Source of the DNA: Pagrus major
Taxonomy: Eukaryota; Chordata; Actinopteri; Spariformes; Sparidae
DNA: 64,000 nt
Assembly: GCF_040436345.1 (NCBI RefSeq)
Contig: NC_133216.1
Location: forward strand, 2,942,533-3,006,532
Reading direction: 5' to 3'
Under the pieces are notes generated by a model. The model saw only the letters and a list, made by a program, of their open reading frames with translations, was not told the origin of the DNA and did not search any database. Positions 50,566 through 64,000 of this stretch are shown one piece after another (the stretch's first letter is position 1; each line of letters starts with the position of its first letter). The position numbers and the translations under genes were made by a program.

Positions 50566-51748
50566 AATGGAAATATTTTTTCATCAAGTTTAGTTTTCAT
50601 CTTTTTTTTCTCTTCAACTGGTGGAAACGAGCCTCCAAAAGTCCGTCTCCCTCTTTCTCTCTCATTATTTATTTATTTATCTCTGCCCCTCAAACCTAGT
50701 AATCTTAGACCCCCACAAAGTACTAGATTACTAGTAAATCTTATATTTTCTAGATGAAACACATTCCCTAACATCCCTCACATGTCAAACGTTGGGGCTT
50801 CTCAGGTTTGCAGAATTGCAGCAGTTTTCTGGGTGGTGGAGAGATGAGAGAGACTCTACCTGACTTTCTTTATGTTTCAACTTCACGTTTGTTTAGGATG
50901 AATTTTCTATTTGTTTTCTCACAACGAAAAAAAACTTGGTTAGTGTTTGGAAAACATCCTGGTTTGGATTAAATTACCTGTTCTGGTCGCCACAAGAACA
51001 AATGGAAACGTCCTCAGGTGCGACTCGTTGCCTTGTTGGCTGCAATATGTGAAAGTCAGCTAGTAAGCATTTACTTTGAACGTGATATTCCACGTTTGGG
51101 ACACATCTCGACCTTGGACGTACCTGTGGTTTGCCGAAACGTTGACTGCAAACATCACATCCTGGAGACTTGGCTGCTCCATGACCCCTAGAAGTGTGGT
51201 TAAGGCAGCAGGTGTTGAGTTTACGACCTCTGACATTGTAAGAATTGGTGTGATGAAGTTTTTTGGGGTGAAGTATCTTTGAAAGATAAGCCTGAAATTA
51301 GACACAGTGCCTTTAGCATATGGTTTAATAATCAGACTGTCAAACGCAGCATGACTGGGTTTCTGCTCAAACACGAGCTCTTAAGAAGTGTTGCAACTGT
51401 AGGAAGCAGAAAAGGTGTGAAGCTTGGAGCCGAGATGTCTGCAGCAGGTGTTGAAAAGACGCGAGGTGATGATTAATATAGAAATATCCTAGAGAGACTA
51501 TACTCTAGAGCATATCAGGGTGTCCAGGTAGTTTTTAGTGCCTTTTAATATAGAAAACACCTGAGAGCAAACTTTTAAGGAGTTTTGTTTTATGGGGTCG
51601 TTCCTATAAGTCTCTTGTTGGACTGTTAATGATTTAAAGCTTATAAGAAAGGTGGTCGATCTGTAGCTGGTCAGGCATCACCAGGCGAGCAGCCACACCA
51701 GGAAGACAAAATACCTAAATAGACAGTCAGATTGTTCAGATGTTGTTG

Positions 51749-51754
51749 TTTATT
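51749..51754 (-). terminator. kctd14 poly(A) signal candidate
   Basis: AATAAA on the minus strand about 340 nt after the kctd14 stop codon, giving a reasonable 3' UTR length. Confidence 0.55.
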
Positions 51755-52094
51755 AAAACTGAGCAGCAGTACATGATTTCACTGACATTACACTGGATAT
51801 GAAACAATACTCATATACACGAGCACCTAAATTAATCATTAGATAAAAGGTCTTTGTTGTTAGAGAGTAAGGATACATAAACACTTGATCTTACACCACC
51901 GTACGTTTGAAATTAATTATTTACAGATACTTTACTGACCCCTTGTGTCTAAAATGTTCAAAATCAAGACCCCGTTTTCTTTAAATGGGTGAATAAACAT
52001 GCAGCATGACTTACACACATTTAGGAGAAACTGCAGCAACTTTGAACAAATACTGTCTGTTGTTTGTATGTACAGTTTGGTTGCCGTCTTCTCG

Positions 52095-54357
52095 TCACCA
52101 CCAGGTGAACATGAGTTTGTAGAAGTAGTCGTAGCTCCTGGACAGGAAGCTCTTCTCCATGACGTGCGGCTCGATGCTCACCCTGTAGCCCTGACTCTCG
52201 ATGTCCGTCTTCACGCAGTCCAGCAGGTCTTTAACGGACGGGAAGGCCTTCCAGGGTCCGAACGTCACCACCGACTCCTTGTCCGCCTCCAGGCTGTTGA
52301 TGGCGTTGTCATAGAAACCCAAATCCTCCTCCGTCCGCAGCACGCAGATCATGATGGTGGAGTGGCGGGCGGCGATGGCCTCGGCTCTGGCGATACGAAT
52401 CAGCACCTGGAAGAAATATTTACCTGCATTTATCAGCAAAATGTGCTTCACGTATGAAAAGTTAAAGGACTCAAGTTGCAGAAAAAATGTTTCCTGTCAT
52501 TAATGTGAATGTGTGACTTCACTGCTGTAGATGATTCAGCTGGAGCTCATTTTAACTCCTTAATATACTGTTGGCAGTTTAATCTACAGTAATGAAACAG
52601 CCTGTTCTCAGCTTTGTGACGAAGCATTTTCCAGCTAATCAAAGGGGAGTTTAACGAGTTTATCTAGCTGAAGAAGAAGAAGAAGGAGGATTTTCTCAAC
52701 ACGTAAAGGAACAATTCATGTTGTGTTGTCCCTCCGTCAGTGAGTGTTTCTGACCTCGATGTTTTCTTTGTAGTGAGGGACTCTGGAGAGGAACTGCTGC
52801 CTTCCCACCAGCTCTCCAAACAGCCGAGGAGTTTCCTCCAGACGTTTGATCAGCTGTTTGATGTTGTAGTACACCGCCTCCCTGTGGACCTGCAGAAACA
52901 CACACACACACTTCAACAGGCGGACTGATCGCGTCTGTTTCTGAGGTGACAGGAGCCGTTCACATCCTTCATGATGTCTTTAAAGCAGTCGACTGATGAA
53001 ACAGCAGGTCTCAAACCTCCTGGATGTTCTCTGTGGGCACACAGTCGGATCTCAGGAACTCCAGGACGGCTCCGAAGTGCGAACCATCGCGGTCGATGAA
53101 GTATCGTCCCTGCGTGTCGGTGCGTAGTTTGGGCTGACCGCTGAACAGCTCGGCCAGCTTGGAGTCGGGGTGTTTCCTGAGCGTGCTCAGAAAGGTGCTG
53201 AACGGGTGACCCCCGACGTTTAACTGCACGACCGGAGAGGGCTGAGGGGACAAAGATTACTCATTTACTTCAGGTTTATTTCTCCCTTTTTGTTTTGTGT
53301 CCTGAGAACATATATCTCATTCATAAGTAAATCAAAATAACTGCATTGAAAAGAAAAGTAATGTTTGAGCAGCCTCTCAAGCAGGAATCAGCTACACTAC
53401 CCAAACACTGTACTTTTAACAGTGAGACTCGGGTTGAGTTTAATTCTTGTTTCTGACAGATTCTGTCATTTTAAAGATATTGGTAAAGATGAGTGCACAG
53501 CATCCACTTTACAGGTGACATTTTCCAGACTAGCTTACTGCAGATTGATGGCAAGTTCATTATCCATTATTTTTCTTGATTAGCTGTTTATTCTTTGTCA
53601 AAAAATAGAAAAAAACGCCCTCTCACCACTTCCGAAATGACAAACTGAGTCCAAAACAGTCCAAAACTCAAAAGATATTTAGTTTAACGTTATAGAAGAC
53701 TAAAACAACAGCTAACATTGAAAACCCAGTGTAGTCCGGGTTTAATTTACAGTGGATGCTGAATAAGTGAGAAGTGACTTTGTGGTTTGGGAACATGTGA
53801 TTTGCATTTACTATAACTTTTGTCATCGTATAAACTATAATGATCGTTTTTTTATTCATTGTTTGGTCTATAAAACTTATGCAGGGCACCACAGACATAT
53901 CAGTAGGCCAATATTATCGGCCGATACTGGCCTATCACAGATTAATCAGTACTGGCACATATGTTGTCTGAAACGGGCCGATATGAAACATTTTTTAAGA
54001 GTTTATAATGTGAAAAATGATGCATAAATCATAATAATTTAATATATATGTGTAAAATATGTGTTTAATAACCACATCTGACGGATCATTATGAAAAAAA
54101 TACGTTTACCTCCCAGAGCTCAAAGAGACGTCTTCAAATAGTTTCTACAGGTTTCTTCATTTACCGTCATAAATGCTGGAACCAGAACATGTTTGACACT
54201 GATGCCTGAAAAATTACTGGAATGAAACAAAATCAACTCATCAATGAGTCGACTGATCGCTGCAGCTCTAGAATAAACCACAGTGAACATGATACTGTAG
54301 ATTAAATGACAGTGAAAACAGCTGTTCTTGTCCTCACTTACAGCTCCTTAATTACTT

Positions 54358-54405
<48 letters not shown>

Positions 54406-55848
54406 TGTGTTCAGTAAAGGGCGTCAGCGTGAGTCACCTCCATATTGATTTGCTCAGGTTGATAAGACCTCGTGCCTCCACTGTCTCTCAGAAAACCAGT
54501 CCAGTTACAGCAGATCTATGATCAATAACTGTAGTGGTGGAAAGTAACTAAGTACATTTACTCAAGTGCTGTACTAAAGTACAATTTTGAGGTACTTGTA
54601 CTTGAGTATTTCCATTTTGGATTGCTCACTCCACTACATTTTAAAGGCAATATTATACTTTTTACTCCACTACATTCATATCATAACTTTAGTTACTAGT
54701 TACTTTGAGGATTACATGCTGCATCAGAGCCAAAGTAGAACATTTTTAATAAACTGTCTTTATCGACAGTCGGATTTTAAAAAATCTGAATATCGGATCC
54801 AATAATCGGTCGACCTGTAGTGTACAATGTTTCCATACATGTAAATACTTTATATGTATAAGTTACTTGTACTTTTGATACTTGAGTACATTTATTATCA
54901 GATACTTTCCCAATGTAATACAATATCTGCATACTTATTAAAGTATGACTTTTAATTACTTTTTACCATACTGGAAAGTAACTAAGTACATTTTTGTATG
55001 CTTGTAAACTTTGAATACTTGAGTACATTTAATACCAGATACTTTGAGTAAGTAAGTAATATTTGAATGGCTGACTTTCACCTTAACCAAAGTAATATTT
55101 TAAACACGGTATCTTTACTTTTACTCAAGTATGACTTTGAGGTACTTTTACTACACAGAGTACAGATTATGTACATACATTTAAATATATGTATACGTTA
55201 CTTTTATTTGTAATTATAATACTTAAGTACATTTATTGCCAGAAAATAACTGTTGATACTTGAGTACATTTAATACCAGATACTTTATCAAATTAAATTT
55301 AACAAAATCTATCTTTTAGGAACTTTTTGTAACGCTCAAAGTAACGTTAATTTACTCAATATGGCACTTAAGTACATATTTGAGTTTATATTTGAGTACT
55401 TCTTCTCCACTACCACTCAGTGATTATTGTACTTTTTACTCCACTACATTTAATTTAGTTGAGTAAATCGTGTATTTCCCTGTGAGACACATTTAAGGGT
55501 TAATAAACTTTTACTTCTGTCTCGGTTCGTTACTTCTCGAGTTTCCTCATCGTTTACGTTCCTGCAGAACATGGCGGCTGTTTCAACTCGTTCAGACCTT
55601 AAAATGACTGAAAGAAAAGAAAACCTGCAGGAAGAAATGAGCTCAGTATGGAAACAAGAACAAAGGTGTGTTATCCTCAGTGGTGTGTAGCCTCTCTGCG
55701 CCTCCATCACCTGTTCAGGCAGGTAACAGGTGAGTTTGACGCTCGCTGCTTCACTAAATCTTAACCTGTGATGTTAAAAGTCAGTGTTTCTTACTGGAGC
55801 TGCACCTGAAGACTGTTTTTCAGGTGATTTGTAGTCCGGCAGACTCAT
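52095..55848 (-). CDS. kctd14: BTB/POZ (KCTD14-type) protein, complete (241 aa)
   Basis: KCTD proteins use a T1-type BTB domain to oligomerise, several as cullin-3 adaptors; the specific job of KCTD14 is unknown. Exons: 55795-55848, 53017-53241, 52755-52889, 52095-52406, all phase 0. Exon 1 codes MSLPDYKSPEKQSSGAAP and was chosen for its ATG and GTAAGA donor. The second exon has no ATG before VVQLNVGG. The BTB domain (about 20-105) has LNVGG, STLRK.PDSKLAE.F and GRYFIDRDGSHFG..LEFLR. The C-terminal half has RIARAEAI.AR and ends FTWW, as in human KCTD14. Position next to ints4 fits human KCTD14; the related KCTD21 is intronless. Exon 1 is less certain than the rest. Confidence 0.88.
54360..54402. 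repeat. (AC)n microsatellite
   Basis: A pure AC run of about 42 bp in kctd14 intron 1. Confidence 0.95.
54540..55470. repeat. 'ACTTGAGTA' repeat block, forward orientation
   Basis: Repeated motifs GTACTTGTACTTGAGTATTT, ACTCCACTACATTT, TACTTGAGTACATTTAATACC and TTTTACTCAAGTATGACTTT occur in several overlapping partial units. A common teleost noncoding repeat, possibly nested copies. Confidence 0.65.
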
Positions 55849-55979
55849 CTTGACTTCAGGGTCTGTTCAGGTGGGAGATTTCTTCTTCTTCTTACACCGC
55901 TCAACAGGTAGGAGCCAGGGGGCGTGGCCTAACCCGGACCTGCAGGTGCTGTAGTGCTGAGAAGATGAGTCACTCTGGA

Positions 55980-56690
55980 GTAAAATCTATGACTTTGGTC
56001 TGTCAACATTTGGGAAACTCTGCTCTCATTACCAAATCGAGTAAAATAAAGATAATGTATTAAAATATTACTTCGGCTGAAGTAAAAGTCACCCAGAGGA
56101 ACAGTACTCGAGTAAAAGTCTTAAAGTATCTGATTTTATATGTACTCAAGTCTTAAAAGTAATTCTGGCACTAAAGTACCGAAGGTGCAAGTAAAACTAA
56201 ACATATAGTTACATTTTTGTCTTTGTATACATTTACACACAAATGTAACTATAGTTACAAATATATATATTAATATACACATTTTTATTAGTGAGTACTT
56301 AAGTATTAAAAGTAGAAGTATATAATTCATACCCACATGTATGTATAAAATGCATACTGTGGGCAGTACCCAAAAGTCATACTTAAGTAAAAGTAAAGAT
56401 ATCTTTTTAACATACTACTGTGGTAAGAGTAAAAGTCACCCATGAGTAGTACTTGAATAAACATCCTAAAGTATCTGATTTTAAACGTACTCGAGTATCA
56501 ACAGTAAAAAATGTATTTAAAAATAAATGTTCTACTTCTGCTCTGATGCTGCATGTTATCTGCAAAGTATTCAAGTAATCAAATAAATGTAGGGGAGTGA
56601 AAAAGTACAATATTTACCTCCAAACTGTAATGGAGTAGAAGTATAAAGTAGCAGAAAATGGAAATACTCAAGTGAAGTTCAAATACCATC
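55980..56690. repeat. 'ACTTGAGTA' repeat block, reverse orientation
   Basis: The same motifs as complements: GAGTAAAAGTCACCC, TCTTAAAGTATCTGATTTTA, TGGAGTAGAAGTATAAAGTA and GGAAATACTCAAGTGAAG. With the block at 54540-55470 it forms an inverted pair flanking kctd14 exon 1. Confidence 0.65.
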
Positions 56691-57400
56691 AAAACTGTGC
56701 CTGCCCCAACTGCTTCACAAACTAAAATACACCTGTGCAGACTGATAATTATCTACTTAACTTCCATGGTTTGATGTAAAACACGTGGTTTCAAACTTTT
56801 GTTTTGACTGCTCCGTGTGATTATGTTGTATTTTATGATGCATTCAAATATGAACGCTGTGGAGGTAGTTTACATTGATTTTGAAAGATGGAACAAATGG
56901 TGTTCTTATATTTCAATCAGAAACTTATAAATTAACCAAGAGGTCATAGGTCCAACACGATTTACCCAACACTCAAATTAAAAATGGGATTTTTTTTATA
57001 AACTTCACTTCAGCAGTCTGTTTCTGGTGCCAGGGATCAGAACAGAGTGAGACATCTTGTTTCCTCCTGTCAGATAGTTCTGGTCTGACTCAATCTTCCC
57101 AGAGCAAACACAAGGAAATAAAACTCTTATGCAATCTTTTTTGACCAAACCGGTGTTTAAAAGACTTAGAAATTTAAGGAGCGTGTCAGATTATGATCTT
57201 GTGTTCTGTATATTATGTTCTACAGCTCTTCGGTTACCTCTAGATGTGGATAGCAAACGATACCTTGTTGATAAAAACATTTCTGACCCGTTAAAAGAAT
57301 TAAATACTTGAGGAGCTTCACATTCAAACATTTGCGTGACCAGTGAACTGTAATTCCCCAAACTTATCAAGACTGAACAGTGCAACAAAGTGACCACAAC
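56691..57400. other. Spacer between kctd14 and rps3
   Basis: AT-rich with no coding exon or recognised RNA gene. Short open frames at 57129-57311 and 57191-57442 lack homology, and the latter overlaps the rps3 3' UTR exon. Confidence 0.5.
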
Positions 57401-57404
57401 ATGT

Positions 57405-57483
57405 GAAGTGTATTTTCCAGATTTTATTGTTTTTGTACACAAAAAACCGAAGGTCTTGCTTCCATCTGATCGAACTGGAAAAC
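57405..57483 (-). other. rps3: Terminal 3' UTR exon of rps3
   Basis: The minus strand has a strong acceptor (TTGTCTTTTTTCAG) followed by an exon ending in GTACAAAAACAATAAAATCTG; AATAAA is at 57423-57428. The human RPS3 transcript also ends in a short exon with AATAAAATTTTGTAC-like sequence after a splice just past the stop. Here the donor would be GAAG|GTCAGA, exon end 58627, four bases past the stop. Confidence 0.65.
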
Positions 57484-57926
57484 CTGAAAAAAGACAAATT
57501 CAATCAATTAAAACCAGCATCAAACACGTATGACTTCATGTTAAAAACAATGAATGGTTTTAGTCAAAACCATCAATGCTTCAAATATTAGTTGTCTCAT
57601 GACTGATGATTTTTATAACATTCAAACTTATGTTAACGGGCCATCAGTTATAATTGATCTTGACACTTTACAGGTTTGTACCAATTCTCGTTCATTTCAG
57701 GCTTAAACTGATTAATATATAGTATAAATTTATTCTTTTAATCCTTAGATTTTTTTATCAATCAATTTATTCTAGATCTAAAGGAATCCTGTGTCCAACA
57801 GTGTCTTTGTTGGCAAGTAAATCCTGTGAAAGCAAATACTTTCCGGTTTATTTTGGTTTGCTCGGTTTGTTGGCGTTATTAACCTACACTCACTCCTCCT
57901 CAGTTATTCTTAAAAACAGCTTCAAT

Positions 57927-58077
57927 CCTTCTCAGACAAATGCCTCAATGTCTTCAACCAAAAAGGGCTCGCTGCTCTGAGGAACTGGGACAGAACCACA
58001 GAACGTGAATCTGAACCAGAAACCACCAGAACCAGAATGAGACCTGTTCCGACTCGTCATCGTATCATCACCGAAGG
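57927..58077 (-). ncRNA. U15 (SNORD15) box C/D snoRNA in the rps3 3'-UTR intron
   Basis: A terminal stem CCTTC/GAAGG encloses box C GTGATGA near the 5' end and box D CTGA near the 3' end. The 5' block ACGATGACGAGTC and the 3' block GAGGCATTTGTCTGAGAAGG match human U15, which guides 2'-O-methylation of 28S rRNA. It is about 151 nt, within the predicted last intron (57484-58626), downstream of the stop codon. Confidence 0.88.
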
Positions 58078-58630
58078 GACTAAAACAGAATTTTTTTGTG
58101 TACTGCCTGGATATGGTCAAATTAAAGTGACGTTTTAAGCATATTTCGTTCACCTAAAAAGCCAACGCCTACGTCACAATCAAGGCCTACAGTGTGTTAT
58201 CACTGAATCAGATGTTTCCACATTATAAAAATCAGGTTCACTACAATCATGACAAAAACGTTAACTGTACTGAAGACAGCTGGATCGCTCAGTTTGTAAT
58301 ATATAGATTAAAATACTTCAAGATTATACCTGTCCTCTGATATTGAGCCATTGTGTTTACATTCAAAGTGTACTCATGATTGCTGCATCGTGTATCCTGA
58401 GTCATTTTGGGGCACTGGTTGTGTCCATCCTAAGAAATTAACAGTAACACATTTTTGCAATTGCAATTTTTTCTTTAAAAGAAAACAAACCGCGGGTCCC
58501 TAATTGTGTTAAAGATGCTGATTCTGTGGTGTCCATTATCCCAACAGAACACTTGAAACCAGTCACTACTCAAAGGTAACAAACAGTAAAGAGTAAACCG
58601 GCTGATGGGACCCTGCCGTCTCTGACCTTC

Positions 58631-62631
<4,001 letters not shown>

Positions 62632-62644
62632 CTTCAGACAGGCC

Positions 62645-62708
62645 GTAGACAGGAAAGGACCCTCAACGGAGGCGGAAATGCATTTATACCAAAAAGCATC
62701 ACTTCCGG
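62645..62708 (-). promoter_or_regulatory. rps3 core promoter with TATA-like box and 5' TOP start
   Basis: On the minus strand there is an ETS-type CCGGAAGTG (62699-62708), TATAAATG (62681-62688) and, about 30 bp on, the pyrimidine run CCTTTCCTGTC (62648-62658), a likely transcription start with a 5' terminal oligopyrimidine tract. This is the standard layout for ribosomal protein genes and implies mTOR/LARP1-type translational control. Confidence 0.7.
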
Positions 62709-64000
62709 TGACGCCGAGTCCAGGCTGTCGTTGGGATTTGTAGTTTTTTTTTATTTAGAGCCGCAAAAACGTACTTTTTAGATTTCAGCAGTAGGTTAGC
62801 TAAATATCAACCAGAGGAAAAAATGTCAAATTATTTACAATGTTTCCTTTTTTAATAATAACTTTAAAAATATTTAAGGAGTGACAGGCTTAGGAAATAT
62901 CACACGATACTTCAGACTGCTGTGTGTTGCTGCAGCGCCACCACAAAACTGTTACTGCCATCTACTGGCGAAACATCGACACTGCACTACAGCTGCTTCA
63001 GCAGACAGCAAGTCCATTTATGTTTAAAACATCTGCTGTTCTTTTTTAATAATAACAAAAATAAATAAATCAAATCAAATCAAAGGAGGAGTTCAAGGTT
63101 ATAAAAAAACACTAAACACAATAAATACATAGATGAAGGTGATTTCATTGCCATCGCTAGATTAAGAAATAAAGTCAGTTATCTAGAAATTATTTGTTTT
63201 GTCTTATGCTTATGCTGATGGTATTTGATACCAGATACTTACCAAGTTAAAATTGAATATAGTTCATGTATGAAACCTAATTAACTACAGTTTGATTTAA
63301 CCTGTTCCTCACAGTCCTGTGTGCGCTGCAGGTTTGATGTCGAGTAAATGGTCACAATCAAGTGTAGGAATGAAAAAGAAAAACAAGGGAAAGACGAGGA
63401 GGTATCACATCTGTAAGCTCTCCTGCCTCTGCAGCTTTTAGCCCAAGCTGACACACACCAGTCCCCAGATGGAGATGAACAGGAGGGGGAGATACAGGAG
63501 GAATGTAACTGGGATGGAGCCAGCCACAGCCAGAATACAGCACCTGCTGCTCTCAGGGTGGCTCCTGTCCCTCACTTGCAGTGTCCTAAATCTCACATCA
63601 ACTGATTGAGAAGGAATATCTGGACACATTTTCTGAGACTGCTATTTCAGACACCTTCCCAGCAAAGGATGACACGCTGGGGTTTGTTGTAGGGCTCACT
63701 TGAATAGAGGAAAGACACACAGCTGTGCCTCTGAGGTTGTTTCAGAGGATGCAATTGCAGATGTTTCCTGTGAAAATAATACAACCGCAAAAAAAACAAC
63801 CATGTCATCCGAAAAATAAAAGAGACTTAATGGATACAGTGACGTGACACTGATGAGAGCTTACATCCTGGAGTGAAAAGTCAAGTCACCATGGGTCTCC
63901 TGGGTCAGTGAGTGTGACTGCCTCTGGATTAGCTACATGTGAGTGCCAAAAATAAAGGATTGTTCCTTTAAAAATACGGACGTTTCTCCCTTTGCGGTCC
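62709..64000. other. Region upstream of rps3, no gene recognised
   Basis: AT-rich sequence. A minus-strand frame at 63438-63629 contains a hydrophobic stretch (VTFLLYLPLLFISIWGLVCV), but I find no family, start context or splice structure to support it. No repeat family was recognised with confidence. Confidence 0.45.

Larger units (their letters stand above)
47497..51748. other. Intergenic region between the Ig receptor gene and kctd14
   Basis: No convincing gene. It contains the fourth long-palindrome element (47802-48335) and an AT-rich tandem repeat (50370-50565). A minus-strand frame at 51060-51374 (104 codons) and its antisense neighbours show no family motif or splice support. Confidence 0.5.
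53242..55794 (-). other. kctd14 intron 1, repeat-rich
   Basis: It holds a degraded 'GGCTGCRACTA' piece at about 53560-53880 and a terminus near 54230-54270, an (AC)n run at 54360-54402, and a long 'ACTTGAGTA' repeat block at 54540-55470. A 33-codon plus-strand frame starting MAAVSTRSD at 55571 is not supported as a gene. Confidence 0.55.

Noticed and set aside
51060-51374. Minus-strand ORF of 104 codons
   Set aside because: No recognisable motif, AT-rich composition and no splice or promoter support.
53017-53253. kctd14 second exon read as starting at 53253
   Set aside because: The codon there is TTG within the acceptor region. The CAG acceptor at 53242 and an upstream ATG exon give a better model.
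55571-55690. Short plus-strand frame beginning MAAVSTRSD near a G+C-richer spot
   Set aside because: Only about 38 codons, antisense to the kctd14 5' intron, with no homology.
63438-63629. Minus-strand hydrophobic ORF that could be a membrane-protein exon
   Set aside because: A single hydrophobic stretch, with no recognised family and no splice partners in the window.

Overview
This looks like nuclear DNA of a ray-finned (probably percomorph-type) fish. Evidence: seven multi-exon genes with short GT-AG introns, proteins close to human orthologues, CA/TA microsatellites, and many copies of small palindromic teleost repeats. All gene models were built by hand from splice sites, open frames and remembered human sequences; nothing was searched.

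Layout: (1) 1-12,544, minus: rsf1, 18 coding exons seen, C-terminal end beyond base 1. (2) 12.5-19.7 kb: no protein gene; repeats, a ~500 bp pyrimidine tract and a candidate noncoding exon. (3) 19,773-24,199, plus: complete panx1, 7 coding exons. (4) 24.2-32 kb: panx1 3' region, a CpG-containing candidate promoter, one U1 and one U2 snRNA gene on the plus strand 1.9 kb apart, and a duplicated ~280 bp repeat. (5) 32,035-33,630, plus: aamdc, 122 aa. (6) 34,383-43,411, minus: complete ints4, 24 exons, convergent with aamdc. (7) 44,649-47,496, minus: a two-Ig-domain membrane protein I cannot name. (8) 52,095-55,848, minus: kctd14, first exon embedded in repeats. (9) 57.4-62.7 kb, minus: complete rps3 carrying four U15 box C/D snoRNAs, one in each of introns 1, 3 and 4 and one in a 3'-UTR intron.

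The rsf1-aamdc-ints4-kctd14 block matches human 11q14.1 as I remember it. panx1 and rps3 lie elsewhere on human chromosome 11, and THRSP and NDUFC2 were not seen. Functionally this is mostly housekeeping content: chromatin remodelling (rsf1), snRNA 3'-end processing by Integrator (ints4), two spliceosomal snRNAs whose genes Integrator would process, a ribosomal protein with rRNA-methylation guides, a membrane channel (panx1) and an Ig receptor. No novel multi-gene system was found. The most interesting points are the quadruple U15 array, a 12-bp candidate promoter motif at exactly -58 to -47 of both snRNA genes, and a transposon end abutting the splice acceptor of the first aamdc coding exon.
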